This document shows, piece after piece, positions 41,579-49,798 of a DNA stretch of 64,000 bases. Made by a program: the position numbers and the translations under genes. Within the stretch, counting starts at the first letter, position 1, and the number at the start of each line of letters is the position of its first letter. The stretch is from Oscheius sp. JU75 (taxonomy: Eukaryota > Nematoda > Chromadorea > Rhabditida > Rhabditidae): the NCBI GenBank assembly GCA_037178855.1, contig JASJZC010000003.1, positions 1,550,001 through 1,614,000 of the forward strand, given 5' to 3'. The notes below the pieces were generated by a model, which made no database searches, was not told the DNA's origin, and worked only from the letters and a program-made list of their open reading frames with translations.

Positions 41579-42621
41579 TTTTCTCAGTTCAGAATGACAA
41601 AACACATTTAGCCTCAACACGATCTTCTTTACTCAAAATGGCTGCTCCCAAAAATGCTGATGATGGACTTTTTCGACAAACTACTGATAAGAAAAACTAA
41701 TAGAGCTGCGTTGGAATATACTGTGTTATAGTTCTTCCTACCTAGAGCACACAATGAGTATTTATCTGCAATTGAAATACTCTGATTTTTCTATTTGTGG
41801 ACCAAAGAGAAAACATTAAACAAGTTAATTTGATTCTACAATTGGTCCGACATCTGTACATAGTACATGACCCAAAGAATATGATCAGAAGGTTCTTTGA
41901 GCTCGGAAGTCACTTCTCTACATATCTTTCAAGAGGAGTGGAACCATTTGCTTCATGCCGGAAATATCACAAATTATCACTGTTGTAGTGTGAACTTTTT
42001 CAAATCCGAGAGTGGGCGAAAAAGAGAAGAGACCTGATTGGATGTGGCAGTGGTGACTGTCTTGTAATCCTTGATAAAGGTCAAACTCACTTGAAAGTAA
42101 ACTAGAATTCAGCCGAAGACTGCTTTCAATGCAGTTGCCAAGCGAACCTCGATGGAGATCCCCACAACAAATGCAAATCTTTCTGTCCCAGCGTTTCTGA
42201 AAAACTTTCGCTTGAACCTGATGTTTTCACTACTAAAAATCGGAGCTGCTGTGTTGTAGCGTGCTCAACTGTCGCATTCAGTGTTCCCGCCATCGTGCGT
42301 CGTGTGGGAAACCGGGTGGTTGAGGTAGCTTTGTCCAGAAGTTTTGTGAGCAAAGAGTTTGACCATTTGGACAGAGTCCATATGATCTAACATTCTTTTG
42401 ATGTGAAAAGAAAGAAAAATATTTCTTTCTTTCAAAAACTGGTTTTGGGTGAGAGGATTTTTAAGCAGGTTCTCAAGAAAAAGAAATGTTTTCGAAACTA
42501 AAACCTGCAGAATTCGAACATCAGAAACTTTTAAACACAAGTACCCTTGGGGCTCAATGCCAGTAATGACCCCATTCCTTCCAAAACTGCTAGATTTCTA
42601 CTTTCAAATGTCGTGACCCTT
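41579..42621. other. Intergenic, no supported gene
   Basis: Several open frames exist on the minus strand (42.1-42.5 kb), but none has a recognisable domain or consistent splice signals. It may hold the decayed end of an older gene. Confidence 0.35.
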
Positions 42622-42941
42622 TCCTGCTCGCAAGCGGATTCAAAGAACAGGACAAGAAGCTGTTAAAAGCTTTTGGTAAGGCTCATACTGTGACAAGTGC
42701 AAATCCTGCTCAGTTGCTGAAGATGTCTAAGATGGCTAGGGGGAGTGTTGCCAGGTAAGAGTCTGACTCTGGAAACCGCACACATTTAAGCATGCTTCAC
42801 GGGTGATTCCGATAGACGTTTGTGAAACGGATGAGATTTATGAAGAGGTAAGCGACAGATAGAGATAGAGAGACAAGGCATTTAGATCCGTCGCCGAAGC
42901 CAGAGCATTCCGATCAGCTGACTCCAGTCTCATCACATTAC
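42622..42941 (+). pseudogene. Scrambled partial copy of ced-4 exons
   Basis: Positions 42622-42800 repeat, in opposite orientation to the gene, the exon encoding SGFKEQDKKLLKAFGKAHTV through MARGSVAR, plus its GTAAGAGTCTGACTCTGG donor. The text then jumps to VIPIDVCETDEIYEE and the next intron (42803-42893), skipping about 200 bp. It ends with GCCAGAGCATTCCGATCAGC, which matches the gene in direct orientation. The copy therefore went through an internal deletion and an inversion, and cannot encode a CED-4 product. Confidence 0.85.
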
Positions 42942-43091
42942 AATATGGGTGTTGAAATACAGTGATATTTGTCATCCACCTAGATCTCATCAACTGGCAG
43001 GCCTTACACCTCTCTTGTTAGTCACCTCCCTTGAGCAGCTTCTTATAGCGCCAATTAGTCTCGTCTCCAGGATACCTCTCCATGAAAGAAT

Positions 43092-43385
43092 TTGTTTTCT
43101 CTTCATGTCCGTTCCCGAGTTCGGAGGCATGTTTCCCTCTCAACCTCTTCGTTAATTTCATTTCTAGCCGATCTAGAGTACAGTGGTAACACCGAAGCAG
43201 CTATCTACTTGGCCGCTGTCCTTCTAACCTTCCTCGTCTTCGGAACGGTCATGTATTGTTACTGTCGGAAGATTTTCCTCGGCTACGACCTTGGTCCTCT
43301 CACTACTGAAGCCTTGAACGAGGAGGTGAGAAGACTGTCGGAGGAAATTGAATTAAACAGAGAGAGCAGGAATCTTGTGGAATGA
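43092..43385 (+). CDS. Small single-pass membrane protein, unrecognised
   Basis: A TTTCTAG acceptor precedes a frame reading DLEYSGNTEAAIYLAAVLLT, FLVFGTVMYCYCRKIFLGYD and LTTEALNEEVRRLSEEIEL, ending NLVE with TGA at 43383-43385. One membrane segment (AAIYLAAVLLTFLVFGTVMY) is followed by a juxtamembrane CYCRK and a short coiled-coil-like tail. The 5' exon is uncertain. The stop lies only 36 bp from the ced-4 stop on the other strand. Confidence 0.5.
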   Translation: MFSLHVRSRVRRHVSLSTSSLISFLADLEYSGNTEAAIYLAAVLLTFLVFGTVMYCYCRKIFLGYDLGPLTTEALNEEVRRLSEEIELNRESRNLVE

Positions 43386-43420
43386 AAGATTTTCACTGTG
43401 TTGTAGCAAAAAAACCACAT

Positions 43421-45396
43421 TTAGACAGTGGAACCAAAGGTCAGATTGTAGATTCTGGTTGACAGAGATTCTTGCTTCCCTGTGAACTGGAACCTATCAG
43501 CGTTGACAGTGAAAAAATCTTTCAAAGCTTGCTGCTGCTCGTCTAGTCGTCCTTGCACTGACTGAAGAGTGGAGTAGGCCAGTTCCAGAGAGGCGTAGAG
43601 TCCCTAGACAGACTATGTGAGAGCTGTCAAAGAACCAAAGTCACCTTTCTGGTATCATCCTCGACTGCCTCTTGGAGATAGTGGTGGACTATTGAGGGAA
43701 CTTTAAAGGACTGTCCGTCTTCGGATTCGACTACCCAGGATCCGTTGTCCTCGAGGGAGCGAAGCTGGCGACGGATCTAAATACTTTGTCTCTCTGTCTC
43801 TCTCTGTCGCTTACCTCTTCATAAATCTCATCCGTTTCACAAACGTCTATCGGAATCACGCGTTCCCACACTCCCAAAGAAATCCATTGATCTGGAGGTA
43901 ACACAGAAGCACAGGCCAGAGCATTTCGATTAACTGACTCCAGTCTCATCACAGCTTCGGAGAATGGGACGTGTAGGCTCTTGTGACGGTAAGAGGACAC
44001 ACAATCAATGACAGAGACTCCGCTCCGCATTTGGGCATTGCATAAGTGAAGCAAGCTTAAATGTGTGCGGTTTCCAGAGTCAGACTCTTACCTGGCAACA
44101 CTCCCCCTAGCCATCTTAGACATCTTCAGCAACTGAGCAGGATTTGCACTTGTCACAGTATGAGCCTTACCAAAAGCTTTTAACAGCTTCTTGTCCTGTT
44201 CTTTGAATCCGCTTGCGAGCAAGAGTCCCTGCGTTTCTTCCAATATCATGCCGTAGATGGGGATAAAATCGATACAAGAGTCGACTGCGTCGAAAAGAGA
44301 GCGGTATCTTGTGGTGGCGAGGACTCGAAGCTGAATCAAAATTGTCCGAATGGGATGGAAACTCTTACTCCAAGGCGTTCTGCATCCCTCAGTACTTCGA
44401 CTTGGGTGACGTCGTCGAGGACTACTAACAGGTTTGGATGGTCAATGAGAGCGTCAGTGATCTGGAAATGCATAATAGGACAGAGAGAGACAGAGAGGGA
44501 CCTACCAGTTTTCTCAAAGCAGTTTGCGACAGATCCAAAGGTGGCGGAGCAAGTACGTTGTCGTGCCGTAACATAACCCACAGATCATAGAACAATGTTT
44601 TCACGTCTCCGCCATCTACTAGGAAGCAGACACTGTCGAATTCACTAGAGCTCAGCTACATGATGATTGCAGTAGGTACTCACTTTCCGATGAGATCCGT
44701 ATCCGCCAAGACTTGACTGACCAATGAAGTCTTTCCGCATCCCGGTAGACCGTGTAAGACGACGAAGAAGCCATTATCTGAACAGTGGAAACAGTTGGAC
44801 GAGTACTGGGGAGGACTTACTGTATTCATCCTTTTGTCTCAAAATGTTTCTTAGATTCGTGGCTTCTTTGGGACGAGTGACTAGATTTCTGGGTAAGGGG
44901 GCCTGCAAACAAAATAAACATTGAGAAACAGTGACAATGACAACATTACTTACCTGACCCTTCACCAGAATCCTGTGTCTCTCTTCTGAACTAACCACCC
45001 TCCTCGATACTGAAGAACAGCTGAAAACTCTCTATTCAAATCGGAATAAGAACTACTTACCTTGGATTGTCATTGAAACATCTGGCCTTGTCCAAAAATT
45101 CGATCAAATTCTCCTGCATTGACTTTTTTAAGTACTCTTCAATCTTATCCAAGCCGTCTGCCTTCCTAGAATATGTCCTGTAGAATTCTCTCAGGGCTGC
45201 GAGAGTGCTTTTCTGAAGTTTTCCATTCAAAATTGTTGAAGAAAAATAAGAAAACCTGGTCCTCGATCCTCTGCGACTCATCAGCCGTGAAAATACAGCA
45301 CATTTCCATATAAATTGCTGCATCTTTGGCATTGAAAGCCTCGTGGAACTCCGGGAAAACGGCGTTCAGAACCCGGCGATCCGATTCACTGAGCAT
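43421..45396 (-). CDS. ced-4: CED-4 (Apaf-1-type apoptosis activator)
   Basis: ATG 45396 opens MLSESDRRVLNAVFPEFHEA. The CARD-like N-terminus (YRTYSRKADGLDKIEEYLKK) is followed by the NB-ARC domain: P-loop LHGLPGCGKTSLVSQVLAD, Walker B ITDALIDHPNLLVVLDDVT, sensor-like RLGLRVLATTRYRS, the GKAHTVTSANPAQLLKMSKM helical part, then the winged-helix region with ALACASVLPPDQWISLGVWE, VIPIDVCETDEIYEE and VPSIVHHYLQEAVEDD. It ends IYNLTFGSTV, TAA 43421-43423. In C. elegans CED-4 is held by CED-9, released by EGL-1, and activates caspase CED-3. Introns are 40-80 nt, some with GTCTCT filler in either orientation. There are no WD repeats, unlike Apaf-1. The P-loop lysine and the aspartate pair of Walker B are intact. 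Confidence 0.92.
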
Positions 45397-46260
45397 TTGG
45401 AGGCCTAGAACGAGAATGGTTACATGAAAGCTACGAAAGAAAAATGGGAAGATTTGAATTCAACCCGTGAGCGGGTGCGAAAGACGCGCAGTCCTTTAAA
45501 GGAGGTGAAAGGACGCGCGAGAGGGTCAAGCTGGGGGTCAAGTCAGCGTGTAGACAGATAATGAGCCATACAATAGTGTTGTGCTGAAAGACATCCTAAG
45601 ATCCAGTTCATTCTGATAGAGAAATATAGACAGCGAGACATAGATACATAGCACAGAGAGACAGAGAAGACCTGACTCGAGAGATGACGGTGAGCTACCG
45701 AGCTTGGATCCAAAAAGAGTGTGAACACCTTTTCAAAAGCGGCCTTAAACTTGACATTTTATCATAAGAGAAACCTGACAATTTGTGTCCAACTGATTCT
45801 GGTCTCCTGGGTCTCCAGGGATTGAGGTTCCTCTAGCAATCAGCTTCTGTCTTATCGCTCTGACGTAAAGGAACTTTCTTGCGAGAGACTTTTCCGTGAT
45901 TGTCAGGTCTCTCCCTCGATGGCGGAACAGAGATCGTGTGACTTCTTAAGGTCATTGAACTCTTCACCAGTACAGAATTGATTTGAATTCATATATTTAG
46001 CATCGAAAGTACAGTCAGACGGTATATTCTCGTTTGCAATCGAAGTGATAGCCGGAATCTCAAAAACATGGAGCTTGCCGTTGTTCCTGAATGAGGGTTC
46101 TCCACTACAACTAGAGGGAACAGGGAAGGACAGAGAACCAAACTGGCTGGTGTCAACTTGAGTGACTTCTCGATAGTTGTCAGCAGTTTGAACTGATCCT
46201 TGATGTCTGAGAGAACAAGATTTGTTGTAGTGGCTACTCTTTGAACTAACCTTTGGTGTT
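45397..46260. other. Upstream region of ced-4, no supported gene
   Basis: A TTCTAG just before ATG 45396 could be an acceptor, so an upstream non-coding exon is possible. GAGAGACAGAGA filler is present near 45650. Frames at 45.99-46.25 kb on the minus strand may be extra 3' exons of the next gene but are not convincing. Confidence 0.35.
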
Positions 46261-46816
46261 CTAGTCGAGGATCAGATCTTCTTTGAGAAGAGTACAGTCG
46301 TAGCTGGAACCCACACCGTTTGCATCCAGAATGTGGTGCGGGGAACAATGAATCTCTGAAAGGTTTGTTCAGATATAATGAAAGAGACAGTTACTGTTAA
46401 TATGTACTTACCCTGATTGCTGAAATTATCAACGAAGCCCTTGACGAAACGATCATATTCACCAGCATCCTTGGCCATCTGCTTGTTGCCCGAAATGACA
46501 GAACCTGACTGATCTTGGCAGACAGACTTTCCAGCCGTAGCCTTGATGAAGAGAGATCCTTCAGATAAATGTTCTTGACCACCAAACAGCCTTCGATTTC
46601 TTGGAAATTGCCCTTGATTTCCGTAGCTTGGTAGCATTCTCCAACACCGTGCTTTTTGAAACAAAAGCTGAGGATTTGAGAACTGACAACATTATGGACA
46701 TTGGTATCACAGACGATTTCTGAAAGAGTACAGTTTTTAAATGTGCGAAGTCTTTCTGTCTCTCTGTTTCTCAGTCTCTTCAGAGAGAGAAGAGAAGTCG
46801 CCGACACAGGACACAT
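46261..46816 (-). CDS. Unrecognised cysteine-rich, probably secreted protein
   Basis: The best model joins EIVCDTNVHNVVSSQILSFC, FKKHGVGECYQATEIKGNFQ, EIEGCL, a 41-nt intron, ATAGKSVCQDQSGSVISGNK, YDRFVKGFVDNFSNQ, then EIHCSPHHILDANGVGSSYD, CTLLKEDLILD with TAG 46261-46263. Seven or more cysteines are spaced as in nematode secreted domains of the DUF19/T20D4.11 style, but I cannot assign it firmly. The 5' exon and signal peptide are not resolved. Read without removing the 41-nt intron, the frame breaks, so that intron is needed. Confidence 0.45.
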
Positions 46817-47170
46817 AAATCCAATCACTATAATTGGAACTCTAAAGCTCGGTTCGCAACAGTAATTCGAACGATGGTACAACAGACAAGCCAAGCGAAA
46901 AAACCGTCCGCAAAAAGAGAACAACGAAGTTGCAGCATTTCTGTACCTTCTATATGTCTTGTGCCTTTCCGATGCCTTCTAACATATGCATGTCAAAATA
47001 TCTATTCTTGATAAAGCAGCATCAATTTTTGTCTTATTCAAAATGAGTCGGCCGAATCCACTCATAGCGGCAGATCTATTTCCTCGTTGCGGTCAGTCAA
47101 AGCAGCTGTTGAATTTTAACACTTCCACGAAAGCTCACTGTTATCCTGTTGTCCGATCTTTCCCATTGAG

Positions 47171-47356
47171 ACCAGTCAGAGAACAGCTGTCCTTCTTGAA
47201 ACTGACTTACGATGACTACACTACTTCTTCAAAAAGTGAATGTACCTGAGGATGTAAGGGGGTGAATACCTTGAAGTGCGGCCAGCCAGAGAACAGCTGT
47301 CCTTCTTGAGACGGACCTACGATGACTACACAACTTCTTCAAAAATTGACTGTCCT
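47171..47356. repeat. Direct repeat, about 75 bp, offset 110 bp
   Basis: CCAGTCAGAGAACAGCTGTC and the text after it (47173 on) recur as CCAGCCAGAGAACAGCTGTC (47283 on), including CTACGATGACTACAC and ACTTCTTCAAAAA. The second copy ends at the TATA box of the gene at 47.4 kb, so the repeat duplicates promoter-proximal sequence. CAGCTG is an E-box. Confidence 0.8.
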
Positions 47357-47360
47357 TGCG

Positions 47361-47367
47361 TATAAAA
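47361..47367 (+). promoter_or_regulatory. TATA box
   Basis: TATAAAA lies 32 bp before the ATG at 47399, directly after the second copy of the direct repeat. A TATA box this close leaves a very short 5' leader. Confidence 0.6.
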
Positions 47368-47398
47368 AGACGAGAGACAGGGTGAAAGTGTGAAGAGA

Positions 47399-48319
47399 AT
47401 GAGGATTGCCATCCTTCTTGTGTTTTCTGCTATTATCAGCGGCATCGAGTCCTCCCCAATTGCACCATATCAAAAGGATTGCACCATATCAATGGTAGGT
47501 GTTAACTTGGGTTTTGTCTCTGTTTCGCTCTTTTCAGAAAACTTTTTTCAGGACTTGATGGTAAATGTAACTAGGCTCAAAATGGATGCTTGGATCAAGA
47601 CAAACAATCGAACTACTGAATTGCAAGAACTCAAGAAGATCTTGGAAATAGTGCAAAATTTGCGATATGCTTGCGACGAGGAAGCCCAACAGAAGATCAC
47701 TGCGTTCTTTGTAGAGCTCAACAAGGAGTACGAAGCAAACGGGCAGTCCAATTACTCCCAGAAGGATGTAAGTATATACTGTAAGAAGTCTAAAAGTTCC
47801 AGATCAATGATATGGTCAACCTGAACCTGAAGCTAAGGACTGCACTACAAAAAAAACAAGTCTAAATGCATTCTGCCGAGTACGGACAAATTTGAGAATG
47901 CTATGACAGAACGAGACCAAAAAGCTCTGGAAGATTCGTACATCAAAGCGACTCCCGAGGAACAACTGAATGTTATGGAGAGGCAACATCCAACCTCTGA
48001 AACTTCAGTTGTGCCCGAGGGAAGTGGAGAGACTGCCGAGCCGTCTACTACTGTGCCTTCTAAATCAATTACTGCTACTGAGAAGAAGGCTGGATTTGTT
48101 CCTCCCAAGACAGAAGCAGCGACTGCTGGAAACGAACTGGCTGCTAAAAAGGATCAAGAGGCTTCGGCTATTGTCAAGGCAGACGAGAAGGTTGAGACCA
48201 CGAGTGTGGAAGGATTTGTAGTTCGTTGTCCCTGCACTCTTAGTTTTGCAGCATTCGTTGTCTTTGTGCTCTTTGTTATAATCGTTGCGCTCGTACTATC
48301 CTGTAAACGTGATAAATAA
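47399..48319 (+). CDS. Type I membrane protein, unrecognised; frame break at a run of A
   Basis: ATG 47399 gives a signal peptide, MRIAILLVFSAIISGIESSP. After an intron (about 47495-47551): DLMVNVTRLKMDAWIKTNNR, TTELQELKKILEIVQNLRYA and KITAFFVELNKEYEANGQSN. A 35-nt intron leads to INDMVNLNLKLRTALQKK. At a run of eight A (47847-47856) the frame must step back by one to continue as KNKSKCILPSTDKFENAMTE and RDQKALEDSYIKATPEEQLN, a Thr/Ser/Glu-rich stalk, and the membrane anchor FAAFVVFVLFVIIVALVLSC, then KRDK and TAA 48317-48319. N-glycosylation sites NVT and NRT are present. Without the shift the product would stop soon after LQKKQV. Confidence 0.5.
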
Positions 48320-48329
48320 TTGTTGTTCT

Positions 48330-49238
48330 GTTGTGACTTTTCGATACTTTTAGATGATATGAGTGATGACTTCAGTAAGCACATGTCCCCAAACCAAGTC
48401 CAAGCGTCGGCAAAAAGACTCACAGCATCTCTAGTCTTCTTGAATTGGCCCTTGTCCTGCTGATTCCTCCTGAGAAGAACCTGAACGGGTATCGGTGGCT
48501 CGCCCTCGAAGAAATCTTCCATCGTTTTGGTTCTTGGCTGGTAGTTCTCGAGCACGTTCCTCTCGTTGAAGATCCTCATTTGATGGAACAGCTTTCCTTC
48601 ATGAACACGATCCCATTCCAAGGCGAAGATGGACAAGATGAGGGAGACGTCGCCTTCCTAGCGTCTAGTATGTCGGTAACATCACTGTTGACCAGATCTC
48701 CCTCGATGAAATCATACTGATTATAAACAGTAGTGAGTAGGTGCTCGTTATCTTCCATAGCCTCGGTAGTCAAGACTGATCATCATCTTGTCCGTAATTG
48801 AGAGACAACCAGAAATCATTCTGATCTTAGTAGTGGTGGATCCGGTGACAGATTCGATATTGAGGCCTTTGGCGATTTCAACGCATTTGTTGATTTTGGC
48901 AGAAGTAACCTTGCTAGCATCAATGAAGTCAGCTTATTCGCATTGAGCATCTGGAAAAAAAAGAGGGATGACAAAGCAAACCTTGCATTCTCTCTGTTCC
49001 TCGTGCTCAAGTCTTCGTGTTGGACTGTTAAGCCTTTGAGTTCGCCATCGAACTCAGAGTGACGGAGTATCAACTTCCAAGTTTCGAGCTTTTTCAACGT
49101 TTTTAACCCATTTTTCTTTGTTGTCAAGTAGGTCTTCACGGCAGTAGGGTTCGAAAACAACGTCAAAACAAGAAAAAATCCCAGCAAAAAGGCAAAAATT
49201 GCCAAAAAAAAGAAAATAATTTTTACTCTTTGCTCCAT
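48330..49238 (-). CDS. Unrecognised protein with N-terminal membrane anchor
   Basis: ATG 49238 opens MEQRVKIIFFFLAIFAFLLG, FFLVLTLF, a strong signal or anchor. Downstream coding-like stretches are HSEFDGELKGLTVQHEDLST, SKVTSAKINKCVEIAKGLNI, TTEAMEDNEHLLTTVYNQYD and ENYQPRTKTMEDFFEGEPPI, ending near DAWTWFG. The stretches lie in different frames and I cannot join them all by GT-AG introns, so the gene may be damaged or its splicing unusual. It is convergent with the membrane-protein gene at 47.4 kb; the 3' ends nearly touch. Confidence 0.35.
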
Positions 49239-49283
49239 TTTTGTTTGAATGAAGTGGCGCGAAAGCAGTTAGGCCATTGACAT

Positions 49284-49356
49284 GCTGCTCTGGAAACGGA
49301 CTACAGGCAGCGCGTTCGGCTATTAACCGAAAGGTTGGTGGTTCGAGCCCACCAGC
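49284..49356 (+). pseudogene. tRNA-Asn-like relic (anticodon ATT)
   Basis: The anticodon and T arms are intact and match tRNA-Asn: GCGCGTTCGGCTATTAACCG, AAAGGTTGGTGGTTCGAGCC, CACC. The loop reads CTATTAA, so the anticodon is ATT instead of the usual GTT. The acceptor stem does not pair (CACCAGC then a run of ten T), and the D arm is odd (CTCTGGAAACGGACTACAGG). I call it a degenerate or tRNA-derived sequence with a Pol III terminator. Confidence 0.6.
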
Positions 49357-49798
49357 TTTTTTTTTTCGAAGCCCTTCTCTTGTTTTGGTCGGAGAATCAT
49401 TGCTTTCTCGCGGACGAAATTGTATCAATATGTATTGTAGCCAGGCTCTATCCCTCTTTTCTTATATGGCTCAGTCCCTATCCTTGTACTTTTCCTTACC
49501 TCTATCCAGACACTACCTCGCATGGAAGAATTCAGGGACATAGAGTCGTTCGGACCCTGCTCTGTTAATCTACCGCGTCTTTCACTTGGTGGACTACCAG
49601 AACAGTATCTGAACAGCGTCTCTGTTTCTATGTCTCTCTGTCTCCCTCACGTTTAGATAAGACTTCCTTTCCAAACGACTCTTCCCACATTACTTTTCTC
49701 GACAACTGGTCGACCAACCAGTCTCTGTTTATAGTCGTTCTCCGCATCTAGAGAGGGTAACCCGATACCGGTCTGTCGAGTTTATTTTGTGCTCCTAA

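Noticed and set aside
42126-42540. Minus-strand frames as a THAP-type or lectin gene
   Set aside because: The zinc-binding cysteine/histidine pattern of THAP and the cysteines of lectin domains are absent, and the frames overlap without splice signals.
43080-43160. A 17-nt intron joining MSVPEFGGMFPSQPL to the membrane exon
   Set aside because: It is too short for any spliceosomal intron seen here. The true 5' exon remains unknown.
46261-46664. Frameshifted pseudogene reading of the cysteine-rich gene
   Set aside because: A 41-nt GT-AG intron explains the change of frame, so damage need not be assumed.
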